From positions 1,267,228 through 1,331,227 of the forward strand of contig ML996689.1 in NCBI GenBank assembly GCA_010356995.1: 64,000 nt of DNA, written 5' to 3'. The notes beneath the pieces are model-generated. The model searched no databases and had not been told where the DNA came from. It worked only from the letters and a program-made list of their open reading frames with translations. Made by a program: the position numbers and the translations under genes. The stretch comes from Trichodelitschia bisporula (taxonomy: Eukaryota > Ascomycota > Dothideomycetes > Phaeotrichales > Phaeotrichaceae). Of this stretch, positions 34,417-47,800 are shown piece by piece. Positions within the stretch are counted from its first letter, which is position 1. The number at the start of each line of letters is the position of its first letter.

Positions 34417-35433
34417 CGCATTCCGCTACCGCTGTGCATATTCCGCAACGGCAACTACTGAGTAAGCCGAATCATGACTGCAATTTTCGTATCAGAACCA
34501 CTTGTCGATACCCGACGTTTCTCGTAATGATGGCACGTATGGATCCCGGATTTTTAGAGCGCACGGCGTTGCGCGGGCTTCGAAGCATGGCGTCGGGGGC
34601 TGGGGGACGGTTTGAGGGCGTTTTTGGGTGTTATTCTTTTCGTTCTTATTACCTCTGCGCGCCAAGGCGTGTGGCTCGACGCCGATTTTTTCTACTTGTG
34701 TGGGCGAGCATTTTTTCCGCCATTCGTAGGCGTAGATGCGCCGGCGGGGCGCTGGTGCGCATTCTTACGTTCGATGGGAGATATCCTTCCGCGATGAAAG
34801 CGGCTAATGTGTAGTTCCAAAAGCAGATTTGCGATGAGGGCATTCATGGGCGGAGCTGTGGTCGGGACATGGGATTTGGGGGGTGGTGGTAGTACGTAGA
34901 TAGAGGACGATGGACTGAATCCAATTGAGAGTCAATGATCTAAGATCTTTGCTGCTATGCATTGAGTTGCAATATGAGTGAAGTAGTCTGGAATGAAGCC
35001 GAGCGCGTGCAAAGTCTCCAGCCTTGTAGTCTTGGCATTCGGGGGCTAAATCTGTTGGTGCGGCGGAAGATCACAGGTGGCCGTTACGGAGACGAGACCC
35101 TGTCCGGAGCAACTTCGTGTCGGACCCTCACTCACCATCTCCACCACGTCTCTTCTTCTTCTTCGTTTACACAGCTCTTCCATCTCCCACGGTGCCGACT
35201 TCTCTTCAATCGGCCGTCTTGGCCCGTGTAGTTACTTATTCCATGTCTTCAATACCGCGCTCATAGCCTCTCTCTCGTTTCCCCGCCGAGCTGTACGATC
35301 CGCTTCCGTTGATACAAGCCCGCCTTTGTTGGCACCACCACTGATCTCACCACAGCTCCGAATCGCCTGACTCCGATTCCAGCGCTGCTTTCCTCTATCT
35401 CCACGTAGTTCTTCCCATCACCCCGCGGCCACA
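34417..35433. other. Intergenic, upstream region of erv46
   Basis: About 1 kb between two rightward genes. No gene is supported; short open frames on both strands are featureless. A CT-rich tract near 35145-35300 is probably the leader of erv46. Confidence 0.4.
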
Positions 35434-36864
35434 ATGTTCAAAACCCGCTTCACGCGCCTCGACGCCTTCACCAAAACAGTCGAAGACGCGCGCGTGCGCA
35501 CCACGTCCGGCGGCATCGTCACCCTCTCCTCCATCCTCATCATCCTCTGGCTCATCTGGGGCGAATGGGCCGACTACCGCCGCGTCATCGTCCGGCCCGA
35601 ACTCATCGTCGACAAGGGTCGAGGCGAGAAAATGGAAATACACCTGAATATCACGTTTCCCCGCATGCCGTGCGAGTTGTTGACGTTGGATGTCATGGAT
35701 GTGTCTGGCGAGGTGCAGACGGGGCTGGTGCATGGGGTGAATAAGGTGCGGTTGCAGCCGGAGGGGGAGGGTGGGGGGGTTATTGAGGTTAAGTCGTTGA
35801 ATCTGTGGGTTGCTTCCCTCTGAGTTTGTTTTGGGTTGCGGGGGCTAATGGATGTATGCTAGGCACGAGGACACGGCGGCCCATCTCGACCCGAAATACT
35901 GCGGCGAGTGCTACGGCGCGCCCGCCCCCGAAACCGCCTCCAAGCCCGGGTGCTGCAACACCTGCGACGACGTGCGCGACGCCTACGCCGCGATAAGCTG
36001 GTCCTTCGGGCGCGGCGAAAACGTGGAGCAATGCACGCGGGAGCACTACGCCGAGAGACTGGATCAACAACGGAAGGAAGGGTGCCGCGTCGAGGGGTCC
36101 ATCCGCGTCAACAAAGTGGTTGGCAACTTCCATTTCGCGCCTGGGAAATCATTTTCCAATGGCAATATGCACGTGCACGATCTCGAGAACTATTTCCGGG
36201 ATGAGGGGGGGCATAGCTTCACGCATTTGATTCATCAGTTGCGGTTTGGGCCGGCGCTGCCGGATGAGAAGGTCAAGGAGTTGCAGGGTATGGCGGGCGG
36301 GTGGGCGAATCATCACGTTAACCCGCTTGACGGCACGGAGCAGCATACCGATGAGCGGGCGTACAATTACATGTACTATGTCAAGGTGGTGAGTACGGCA
36401 TATCTGCCGCTCGGGTGGGAGAAACATAAAGGGAACAGCGTGGATACGGGCGCGCATTCCTTGCCGCATGAGTGGGTGGGTCTCGGGGGGCTCGGGCATG
36501 GTGAGCTCGGAAGTATTGAGACGCATCAGTACAGTGTTACGAGTCATAAGCGGAATGTGCATGGGGGGAGTGATGCGGCGGAGGGGCATAAGGAGAGGGT
36601 GCATGCTAGGGGGGGGATTCCGGGGGTGTTTTTCAGCTACGTAAGTCGGGTGAAGCAGCGAGGTGGGGTATATTGGGGTGAGGCTAATCAGGACAGGATA
36701 TCTCCCCGATGAAAGTGGTCAACCGCGAAGTGCGCTCGAAGACCTTTGCCGGCTTCCTGACGGGCGCGTGTGCGGTTATTGGCGGGACGTTGACGGTTGC
36801 TGCCGCGGTGGATCGGGCGTTGTATGAGGGGCAGAGGACGGTGAGGAAGTTGCATGAGGGGTGA
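35434..36864 (+). CDS. erv46: COPII cargo receptor Erv46 (ERGIC3 homologue)
   Basis: Erv46 pairs with Erv41 and cycles between ER and Golgi to retrieve and package cargo. CDS is join(35434..35804, 35863..36640, 36697..36864), 438 residues. The N-terminus MFKTRFTRLDAFTKT is diagnostic and is followed by a transmembrane helix at about 24-44. The lumenal domain carries the Cys motifs CGECYG and CCNTCDDVRDAY, then GCRVEGSIRVNKVVGNFHF and PLDGTEQ. The C-terminal FFSYDISPMKV leads to the second helix (FAGFLTGACAVIGGTLTVAAA). Intron 1 uses donor GTGGGT at 35805 in phase 2, splitting the Leu of LNLHED; a later GT in the same stretch would break the frame. The protein ends VRKLHEG, with no classical KKXX signal. 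It converges with the FTS-like gene. Confidence 0.94.
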
Positions 36865-37320
36865 GGAGAGAACGATGGAGGGGTGAGGAAAGAACGATGG
36901 GGGTGGATGAGACAAGGTCGGGCGTCGGGGCGTCTTTGATGATGGAATCGATGGGGTGTGTGTGTATGTATGGATAGGACGCGTGTGTATGTACTTTGCG
37001 AAGTAGATGGACCTGTGGTACAATCGGACGGCTGTGCGCTCTCATCATACGCAATGCTTGCATGGGGTTCTGCAGGAACTGGGCTGCTCGATGATGCAGT
37101 CGGGCAAAATATAAGGCTAGGTAAATCGCCATAGTGGCGCGATATCTCCCAAGGACGACTATGCAATCATCATGTGAAGCACCCCTTCAATCAATCATAT
37201 ATCATTACCAACCATCCCAATCATCCACCAGCGGAGGCACCTCCGGCCCAGCCTACGCCATCCATCTCGAACCCTAACCCACTACCCACATACCTTTCCC
37301 GACGCCATCTCCCTCACACG
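36865..37320. other. Convergent spacer, erv46/FTS-like gene
   Basis: These 456 bp lie between two opposed stop codons and should hold both 3' UTRs. Antisense open frames here are low-complexity His/Thr/Pro-rich and not believable as genes. Confidence 0.4.
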
Positions 37321-38813
37321 CTAAGCCTCCCCTAGCATAATCGCCCTAACCCTCGCCAGCGTCCCCTCATCCAAATCCGCAAACCGAATCTACGCTCCGA
37401 TTAGCCTTCCCCTCCCCTCATCCCCAGGAAAAACTCACAATCTCGTCCCCCCCACCACCCCCAAACAACACCCCCTCACTCAAGCTCGCCTTCACGCCCC
37501 GCTTCACGCGCTCCTCCCACACACCCTCCCAATTCCACTCCCCAGGCCGGCGCACTGCGCGCGCCTCGCCGGACACCGACCTACCCGAACTTCCGCTCGC
37601 ACTGCGCAGCCCTTCCCTTGGTCCACCGAGCTGCGAGGCGCGGTGCGTGCGCCAGGCGTGCCAGGCACCTGCGTCGGCGGCAGCGTGGAGGGGTATGGCG
37701 TCGAGGAGGTCTGCTGAGGAGAAGGAGGCGGAGATGTAGGATAGGAGTTCATAGATCGTTGGAGGAGCGGAGCCAGCCTGCTCGGTCCCCATAGACCCGC
37801 TGATACTACGCTCACCCGTGCTCGCCGCATTGACCCCCGCCCCCCTCGCGCGCGGTACAACGAGCACCTCGCCCGGCCGCGCCGGCCTGCTCGACGCGCG
37901 GCTCTGCACGCGGGACGCAGCGCCGGCGCTGGGTGTGAACCAGGCTGGAAAGCCGTGGCGCAGGCTGAAGCCGCCGGGGGGGAGCCGGGCGGGGATGTCG
38001 GCTGCGCTGCGGGGTTCGTCGGGGTCTGTGGCTGGGGAGGGGTTGCTTGGGTAGGAATGGGTTGTTAGTGGGGTGAGGAGGGGATGGAAGATGTCGCTCG
38101 TGAAGGTTAGGAGGGGGGGCGTGCGTGGGTAGGTGGGTGGGAAGGAGAGGTGAAAGCGGAGGAGGGCGGGGGAGTAAGGGCCTGTGCTGGGTGTTAGTTT
38201 GGTATGCCTAGAGGGAAGGGGGAGGAGGGAGGTGAGAAGGGAGCTTCGAGGAAAGATGGGGAGGTAGTTGGGGTGGTAGTTGGGGAGGAAGCTTGGGAGG
38301 TAGATGGGAGGAGAAGGGAGAGTGAAAGAGGGGGCAAGAGAGGGTGCTGCGGGAGATGCCGGTGCCGCCGCTCTACCGTCGCTAACACTGTAGCCGCCGG
38401 CCGCAAATGAAGCCATGGGTAGGCGACAGGTCGGGGAGCAGCGGGAGCCCACTACGATGGACTTGCATGCTGCATCATGCCATGTCTGTCTCGCCGAGGG
38501 CGGGCAGCGGGACTCTAGGGCTGAGCAGCAGGAGGAGATCCAGACCAACCTTTTCGGACACACACAAATCCAGTCCATAGGGAAGGATCTCCTGGAGTGA
38601 TGGTCACGTAGACGCCGTCTGGACATGCATGTTTCAAGCTGGCACTGGAGAGATTGGAGGTTCATACGTCAGCTATATGCACTCGTTGGAGGTTTGAGAG
38701 AACAAGCGAGGAAGGATGGGAGTATGCGATAAGTCACATGGGACTATCAAAGCGACTTACAACTCTAACAGCAGGTTTTGGCGCGAGAAGGAGCTGAGGG
38801 CTGATGTTGCCAT
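37321..38813 (-). CDS. Catalytically inactive E2-like protein, AKTIP/FTS family
   Basis: In animals and Aspergillus, FTS (AKTIP) joins Hook and FHIP in the FHF complex that links early endosomes to dynein. CDS is complement(join(37321..37389, 37439..38181, 38550..38644, 38761..38813)), 319 residues, starting MATSALSSFSRQN. The UBC fold is spread over three exons: a first helix ending QNLLLEFASLKHACP, then DGVYVTITPGDPSLWTGFVCVRK, then GPYSPALLRFHLSFPPTYP and FTSDIFHPLLTPLT. Where an E2 has its active Cys there is none, as in FTS. A Pro-rich FSLRHGFPAWF segment follows, and the C-terminus ends ARVRAIMLGEA. The second intron is 368 nt, long for this window, and C/T-rich on the coding strand. 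It is open in the frame of the third exon, but that frame differs from the preceding exon, so the intron is required. Assignment to the FHF complex is by homology. Confidence 0.8.
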
Positions 38814-41800
38814 GCCGGGCGGGATGGGGCTACATGCGAGATGCGAGATGCAGTGTAGTTGGTGCGAGATGCACTGGAAGACGCACTACGGGCAGGGAAT
38901 TGAATCCTTCCAGAACGGGCATACAGGAAAAGCTGAAATCAAGGCGACTGCTCGTGCTTGTGCATGAGATAGGTGTGAGAGAAGTGGTTATAGTTTCATT
39001 CATGGTGTTGACTTGAAGTTGGTTGCGGCTGCTCGGAAGGTGCCGCGGCCCGTCTCAACTTCAAGTCGCAACTGCCCAAACCCAACCACAAAATAGCACC
39101 TGCCGCTCGACGTCCGCAATGCCGATCCTCACCACATCGGCCATCCCGATCGGTCGTCGGCCATCGCACCGCAGGCGCGCGGATGCCTCGCTTGACTCGC
39201 TCTGCACACAAAGCGCATCACTTATCAGCGGCGCATATGTCGCCGCTTACCCAATGGGGCCGGACAAGCTACAAATCATAACCGGCAAGACCACTGAGAA
39301 CGAGGCCGAAGAGGGTGGCATGCTCGAATCAGAGCCAAGCGAACTTTGACTCGGGCCATAAGAAATACGCGAGGCTGCCTTAAAAACTGTATCGCGCGTA
39401 ACGCATCCAGTCCAACTAATTGGACATTATCGGGAGATATGCTATTGCAATTGGACAGTATGCAAAAATCCCCCCCTTCCACCGGCTGCAATCGGCATCT
39501 CGTGACCGTTATCCACATTACCGAATTCGATGGTTCGCATATGCCGACGGCTCATGATATGAGACATGCTGCCATTGCTCGTTCTTCAACCTATGCTTTG
39601 TAGCTACAGCACCGAGTATTTGGCAAGCCACGTGGGTTGCTGGCATCAATTGGGTTCTCCCGCAGTCTTCGCTCCCAGTGTGGAGAAGGCCAGGACTGAT
39701 AGGTCGGTCCTCTTGCAGCTAGCTCTCAAGAGGAAAGGCAACCGATGTACCGACCGGCCTCTCGAAAAGCAGTACGCAGCAGGCCTCTCGCATAAGCCGT
39801 ATGATCGACGAGTCGGAGCAAAGTCAGCGCAACGCGCCCACCAACGAAATGGCCCTCCATTCGCAAAACTCAAATTATTCCGGACTAGACCACTTATTCT
39901 CACCACTGGTTACCAGCTACGATACCGTACTGGCAACGCGCAGTAAGCGGCTGGAAGACAGCATGGAGATACCCACAAGTAGGACGCGTACCATTTGCCA
40001 TACGAAATTACGAAGGCCCCTCTTAGGTCACTTCGGTGTGGAGGGATCACTTGGACAGCTCTTGCTGCATCCAGTAATCGCCCCAACTCCCTGCGTAAGC
40101 AACGGCCGGAAGCATGGGTGCAACATCCGCTGCGTAATACGTGGGGTCTGGAATGGCCGCTGAATACCGGCAGGAAGTCCGCAATGCGCGCAGGGACTGG
40201 GCCGCGGGCGCACAACAGTATTCAGCAAGCAGTAGCCAATGCCCGCACCGCGCTCCGTCGGCGAGAGAGCCTAGAGACGTAACGCCGTAACCCACTACAC
40301 AATGCTCGTCCTATCTCCCGTTTACACGGCCGTGACGGATTTCGAGATTCGGGAATTCCGGGACGGTAAGCGTGGTCGCGTTCCATCGCTCAGCGTGCAT
40401 CCGCTGCGGTGCTTTGGGCACTATTGCCTGGGCTCGATTCCAGGGTACTGAGGGCCGAAACGGGGGAGTCGGGGAAAGAAGACTGCAGCATCTGAATGTG
40501 CACCTTGTTGCGCGTTGCATATCGGCAGAACGCCTTGAGATTAGTATTCGGCCTGCAGAGGTGATCAAGAAGAGCGGAGAAATCTCACCTGAGACTTCAG
40601 ACTCGACGTCATCGGCATGTGTTCCATCTCCCCGCACCTTTCGCTTCTTTTTAGCCTCACGTGAAATATGTGACACGTAGTTAGTTATATGCTCGCCATC
40701 ACAAGCAGAGTAAGCAGCCTCCCTAGCGAAGATACACGGCAGAAGGCTGGACCATGTCATGGGATGCGCGTACAGACCTTGTGCACTGTGCTGTGCTGCG
40801 GTGCTGTGTGCTGCGGAAGCAGCTCTGAGTCTGAGGCTCTGATCTCATCGTTCACCCCTCGCTGGGCGGCAATCGAGATCAAGATGCAAAGCCAACTCAT
40901 CAGCCCTGCGCCCACGTTGCACCGTTCGCGTCAAACGCCTGCACCGTTTGCATATCCGCCCATCTCCAACCCCCGTCCGTCGGGCTCTTGCTGCCCGCAT
41001 CACGAAGCGACAGGGTCCATCGCGCCCATCAGCAGCGGGAAACGCGCCATATTGCCGAAACGACGGTCCACCGTGCCGAATAGCCAGCGCGCACGCAGTG
41101 TCCGTCCTTCTTCTTCCATGCCCGTCATCGCCATATCACATTGATCAGCAAGAAGAACGAGGGGACGGCATCGTAAACGACATCGTCAAAACTCTCGTGG
41201 CACCAATCCGTGCCTCGTCAGTGTCAGGACCTGGTCGGAGATGAGATACGTCCGTATGCGGGGTAAGCTGTGGGGAAAGAAGGATGCGGGGCGTCCGGGT
41301 CTAAACGGACTTTGTGCTCTGACTCGAAAGCCGAGCCAAAAACACGGACAAGTGGTTGTAGACTCGTATCGCCATTCGCGTGGCATACAGGGGAGTGCCG
41401 AACCGAACTGGTTATCTCTCCAAAATGGTTTAGGAGAGGAATCATGTTCAGAGTGCGTAGCTGAAGAAGCGAAGGAAGCGTCATGGAATAAAAGAAAGCA
41501 AAAGAGCCGTTGGCAGTTCGCTGGCGATGCTGGCGGTCAACTAGCTGCTGATCACCTGATGTTCTACCCTGTGAAGACTTCATCACGGCCTGGGCAGTTG
41601 TACAAGATGAGGGCAGGCCGAGCGATGCCCAGACTGCTGAGCGGAAAGGAAGAACTATTGGGGAAGGATGAGATGAAAGGGCGTTGGCATGACGTTGGGA
41701 TTGCCTTTGCACCGATCTGCGACAGGAGTGTGGGAGGCACCTCCACCATCTCATCTTCCCCCCCAAACCGCACAACCTCTACCAGATTCTCGGGTCAATT

Positions 41801-44800
41801 CGCCAGCCTCGTCTCAGCCAGGCTCCGCTTACCTAACCCTGTTGTGCATATCATAACGTCTGCCAAAAAGGGCCCCAAATCACTTGCCTCACCAAGGTAG
41901 CCTCTCTCAAACCTTCAACAGCAAGCCCAATGGTCACCTGCTCACTGCCCATCTGCGAATCATTGGACCATGCATGAGCCCGTCGAAGCCTCGTCCTGCC
42001 AAGTCTGCTCTCCCTCTTATGGCGCACCCCATTTCCCCCACCATCTCCTCCTCGTCTCCCCCCCTTTGTTGCCATGCGCTTTGCTAGCCTCCCGGCTCTT
42101 TACGGGCCAATCTACCAAACCCGCTTCCCCTAAATTCGAAAATCTTCCTAGTGAGGTTGTGCCGCGCACAGGGACGCGCACTTGGATAAGCGGCTAGGAG
42201 GTCGCTCCCAATTTGCCAGGACACGCTTACCACTTAGCCCCCGTACCGTAAAGAGATCCTCACCTCTACCCTTGCACTGCCCTGCGGTAAACGTGGGCCA
42301 AGTCTCCCACCCGGAGGCCCCGCCTGGGATAATCAAGGGGACCGAGAGACGGAGAGGCTCTGATTTCTGAGGCTTTTCGCCCAATGTTGCAAGGGTCGTG
42401 GCTTATTTTTTGGCTTGTTGGCAAGGGTCCAGGACTCCAGGGCAGGTTGTGAGACTATCGTACGGGTCGGGAGCATCCCGATTCGTCAGTTATGTCATTC
42501 CGGGGCGCTCGGCTGCGCGATGCCGCTTCGTCATCTGAACTGGCGGCGTAGTCGGTGACCGCCGAAGGGATGGCAATTTTGCGCTCCTCTTCCAGGAGCG
42601 GGCTAGGAAGCCGGTGACGACCCCAAGAGCATAAGGCGAAAAGGCGAAACGCGAAGGGCCAAATAAAAATGGGACGCCGCATATCGAGCTGTCAGGTGAG
42701 GTGTTTGTGCATGCGGCGAGCCTCGTCCTAGGCGTCCCGGAGCAGGAAATACAACATCGATTGCCTGCTTCCTGCAAGCCATTGCGTCGTCGAACACGGC
42801 GCTGGAAACCCTTGGAAAGAAGGCTGAGAGCCTAAGACGCCCGATTAACGAGTCAGTATCTGGTAGATTGCAAGAAAGGCGAAGGTCGTGACGAATGAGT
42901 GCAGCCCCAGCAATCGACGTCGTTCAGGAAGGAGGTTGAGAAAGCATCACAAGCTGAAGAACGATGTGATTCGTCAGTTGACGCCAGAGGCGGCGTGCCA
43001 GATGCAAATCACATTCACAGCACACAACTGGTTTTCGAATCACAAGACACAGCGCATTTCCAGCGCATGCAGCCCTTGTCACTAAGCGCTCACCCATCAA
43101 GCTAGCATCTGAGATCGGCATCTTTCGGCCGACGTAAGCCGTGACCGATAAGGTAGACCGGTACTGTAATCCGTACACCGACTCGCAAACGAAGAAAATC
43201 CTCATGGCATGCGGTGCTGACAAGGCAAATATCGCCGAAAGGCGCAGCAGCAGTGACGCCCGGCAGGTGGAGTGAAGCGCAGTGTGCTACGTACCAGTAG
43301 TCCAGTATGCATTTGCGGCCTCTCAGTTGACTGCCGAGACGACAATGGAAGGCGAATGAGCGGCGCCTCGCGCTTGAATTCACTTCGGAACAGCCTGAAT
43401 TAATTCCCACCAGGATGCCTTGTTGGGTTGAGAGTTGCCGCATCCGGAGTCGGAAGCTAGTGAGCAAACGAGCCGCAACTCGTCGGGCATCGGGAAGTGG
43501 GTGAGCGACGCAGGACGAGAAAGGGATCCTAGGTGCTGCTGATTGCAGGCGGTGATCCGTCGACTTCACCAGCTTAAGAGGACTAGCGGGCTGGGGTCGC
43601 ATGTCGCCGGAGTCTCTGGCTCTAATTGACAAACATCCAGCGACAATTTGAAGCCAGAAATTTAAAGGCAGCAACGACCTGACTCTTTGGTCACGTGATT
43701 GCGCGCCAAAAGCGCGAAGCCACCCTTCTAGAATTCTCCGACAGGATGCAAAGCTGTGGCTTCGCCCAGGCTTCCTAAAGAGTTACCGTATGCTGTGGTT
43801 ACCGCGCGGGTGCTTCTCATGAAATGATGCAAGCGTATGTCTCAGAGCGGCGATTGGCCTGGGAGCCGTCTGGGCAATACTTCGAAGTCGTGGCGAGGCT
43901 CAGTCCACTATCCTATCACGTCCGGACCGTAATGCAAATTGAGAGGATCGTTCCATCGTAAAGTTGAGTAGCAGTGGCCTGCCCGCATGAAATGCAGAAT
44001 ATGAATGCAAACTGAGATGTGGAATGTGTCGCTGCTTTGCGCAGTCTTTCAGTAGATCGCCGACACGGTGATCGAATCTAGACTATGGAACTCTGGCAGT
44101 TGCAATACTGGCGGTAAGGTCGTCGACTCGCATGACGTAACTCAGGAAATGCGGAGGTGTCCAATGAGGGAACGAAGCGGTCAATATTTCTGTCTCGGAC
44201 TCCAGCGAGAACTTTCATTCGCTGCAGCGGCAAGCAAATTGGAAAGATAGCCGCGCGAGGATGCAGAATCATAAACGCTGCGCTGGTCTCGCGAGCCGAG
44301 ACCGCATTACACATGGTCACTGGAGGCGCTGTCAAGGATAATCGGAAGGCGGCTTCCATCACTCCATGGGACTCAATCTCCAGCTGTTGACATCCGTTGT
44401 CTCCGACATTTCGGTTGTTGGCGCCGGGAAGGAATCAGTCGTCCCATCTTCGCGGATGGTTGCATAAAGCGGAATATGACATTCACCGCTTCTTTGCAGC
44501 GGGTATGCAACGGACGGTGCGTGTGGGACATCGCCCAGCAGGCAGCCGACACGTGCAGCAAGGCATCAGATGCCTCGAGACTTCAACTTCATCACCTCCG
44601 GCGTCGACGTCCACCGTTCCCGTTGAACGCGATACGGGTATGACAATTTGCCATATGGCTGGGCGATATCGGATGGCTTGGATTGTGGCCGGTACAGCTG
44701 TGATCGTCTGTCTCCACATTGCTTTTGCAAGTGAAGGTGAGCTGCGTCATAGATTGAAACGATAAATTAGCCGTCAAGAGACACAAAAATCTCCCCTTTC

Positions 44801-47800
44801 AGAGCAGAATGGCGAAGCATAAGTTTGTTGAGCTGGCCGATGCTGATGGGGTCATGGCTTGCACATCCATGCACGGCAGCAACTTCCATTGTCGTACCTG
44901 GTATCTGAGCTTGGGCCGCAGGAATGGTTTGCATGCCATTTCCGTGATTAATTTATTCTTTGCAATTGCGTGAGGCAGATCGAACAGCTTGCCGGCCACT
45001 ACGTGCTCCGCGCATGCGCCGGAAGCCTTGACGAAGCGGCCTCCGGACGCGGTGTGAGCACACAGACTTGACTTACACAACATACGGTATGTGTGGCAAT
45101 TTTGGCCGGCAGGAAGGCCGGGGAGGCTTAAGCAGAATGTAAGTGGATAGCCTTGCATATGCTCGGAACCATGGGAGCCCAAACATGCAGGTGATGTTTG
45201 TGCAGCGAGAGACGTAGGCTCTGAGTAATTGTGGCTTTAACTCACTGGGTCGGAATGCCAATGCGAGATGGGATGGCCGTGCGCCACAACAGCTGAAAAC
45301 CTGAGACGGCCAAGCTTCAAGAAGTTCGAAGAAGCAGTTGAAGGGGTTGGAACTTTCGACAGGTCGTTGCCGCTTTGTGACGCTGGAAAGCGAGCGAGAA
45401 GGGCGGGACATCATAGTGCCGAACCCGGGCTAGGATTCTCGCCACCAGGTCAGGAAACCAACCTCCAATCCCACATCAACACCAAGCGCCTGCTTACCTC
45501 CGTACAACATGCATCTCTCTTCTCACACATATTCCGACACAACACCCTCATGTACGCACATGCTCAACGCACAGCCTCCTCCAAGTTGCCGTGAAAAGCG
45601 TACAATCTTCGCCTTCGCGTGCAGCATATCGGTGGCTTTGTCGACCCGCCGTATTGCAGGTTGCGACGCGGGTCTCCGTCCGGTTTACGCAGACCTTCAT
45701 CAGACGATCAACGAAACATCCCGCATCTGCCGCGCGAGGGGCACTAAAAGATCACAGTACGTTGCGTAAAGGCATACCCACAGGTAGAATGTCGGAGCCC
45801 CCATGGTCCGGGGTTGCACACAGGGAGGCGCATACCGAAGACGAGCACTCGGCGTGGTGGCGGCCATTTGGCGTGCCCGGAAACCCGGGTAACATGCGTT
45901 AGCCGGGGCTTATTGGCTTGGAAGTAAACGCTCCCCTGGGACCAAAGAGCAACTCTATTGTTTCCTAAACGCTTTGCCGTTTCGTTTCACCCGCTCTTTT
46001 GATCGTCTTTCTTTTGCCCTGAGGCTTTTTGCTTCTGCCATCCCATTTGATCTCGGCGTTTAGAGTGCAGAACACACGAGCATCAAACTGCAGAACACGA
46101 CAGCGGATGGTTGAGGTGGATACTCCGCCTCTTTTCCGCTTGCCTTATAATCGCTCAATCGCCCCACGGTCGGGCCCTCGTTATTCCCACAGGGCTAATC
46201 CCGGCTCGCACATCAACGACGTCTGGTCTTTGAGAGAACATGCAGTCATTTCTATTCCCCCACGACGTCAACACATACGTAGCATTTTCCGTACCACCAC
46301 CGTAGACCGCCTGCGCACGCTTGCGCACGCGCTTGATCCTTCCAACGTCGCCTGGCTTGCTTCTAGCCTGCCATGGCCGCCTCCGCACTACCTTACGCCG
46401 CGCCAACCTTACGCCTTGAGAGATAGCAAAAGCCGAAGACGACACGATTCTAGCTTACCCCCTTACGCGAGGGAGCTCTTCGCGAGCTAAACTTCATCTT
46501 CGGGACAGGCACAAGCCGCACATGCGAGTTAGGTTCGCACTAAGTACATACCGTAACTTTGCGCCAGCCGGTGCGACGCCCAACAAACGTCCATCGAGCC
46601 AACCAAAAGCCACCGGCTCACTGCATCTGATCTGGCTGATGTTGATGATGCTGATGAGCCATGACATGGTAGCTCTCCCTGTCCTCTCTTCTTCCCCTAT
46701 CAGTACAGTACGACTCTCGTTCTCTCTCTCTATGACGCGTGTAACTTTGCAGTATCGGCTGGAGTTGTCGTCCCCTGCCTTCCCGTTGACTCTTCTTCTC
46801 CCTTCTCTGCCGTCTTCAGGGTCTTGGTCGTTTGCCCGGTTGGGGTTGGGGCAACAATGTTCCGTAGTTCCCCTATGCTTTGTTCTTGTGTTCTTTTTTA
46901 CGGCGCAGCCTCTCCCGGCCCTCCGTACGAATAAAGGGTCCCATGGTATCGTGCCGGAACCTTTCAGGGGTACGGCCCTTTTGTGATGTGTCGTGCTCCA
47001 ATCAAATGACCAATTGTGTCTCTCCCATCGCACTTCTCGAGAAGCGATCCAGCCTGATTTTCAGAACTACGTATCATACATGCCTCTTCCTCACGTCTCA
47101 CCCCCCTAGTTCTGTCCTCCAATGTGCTGTAACTATCAAGGCCTTGCTGACGCCGTTTCGCTCATGGCCAATTCGATGGACTTTGGGCGTCGTGCAATGA
47201 CTACCTAATGCACCCGGCGGAGGGGGGGATATTTCACTGTTGTTAGACCGTTGCCTCATACTGTAGTACGTATTAAAGTCTCTGACGGAGTAGTAGCGCC
47301 CTGCCAACGCCCCACTGCCTCCACCTCCCCCCATCCCCACCCCCCAGGTTCGCCATTTTGAGGCTTGTCGGCCTCTTTTGTTCTACGCCTGGACCGCCGC
47401 CTCACCTCCCCACTCAAACCACGCGAATGGGAACAGAGGCGTCACAGTGCCGCGCACCGGACTGGAGTCCGTCACGCCTTGTCCCTCAGTTTGCATGCTA
47501 TGCCCTTGTGAGTCTGACTGTTCCATGGCCAATCTTCCCCATAGCTAGTGTGGTAATGGCGTGTAAAAATAAGTTATTCTCGACGTTCTTCCGGCCCCCT
47601 CGGCTCCTAGGGCCACACGTCCGCCTGACGCCTCTCACCGTTATTCTGTCGAGGGCACTGGCTGGAATGAATGAATTGGTGTTGCACTTTGCACAGAGTT
47701 GCAAGTCTCTTAGGGTCTTGCCCACCTGCCTTGCCCAGCTGCTCCGAACAAAGTGAACCTGCCTAGTACTGTAAAAGAAGCAGTAACGACACATCCCGGT

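Noticed and set aside
37418-38665. A single 415-codon minus-strand gene starting MNLQSLQ
   Set aside because: The upstream part is intron and out-of-frame exon sequence; the E2-like fold is only complete with exons at 38550-38644 and 38761-38813.
41241-41900. 219-codon open frame in the gene-poor region
   Set aside because: Starts with ATG but shows no domain, no intron pattern and overlaps a 183-codon antisense frame; likely chance.
46029-46490. 153-codon open frame
   Set aside because: Arg/Pro/Ser-rich, featureless, not supported by a start context or homology I can recognise.
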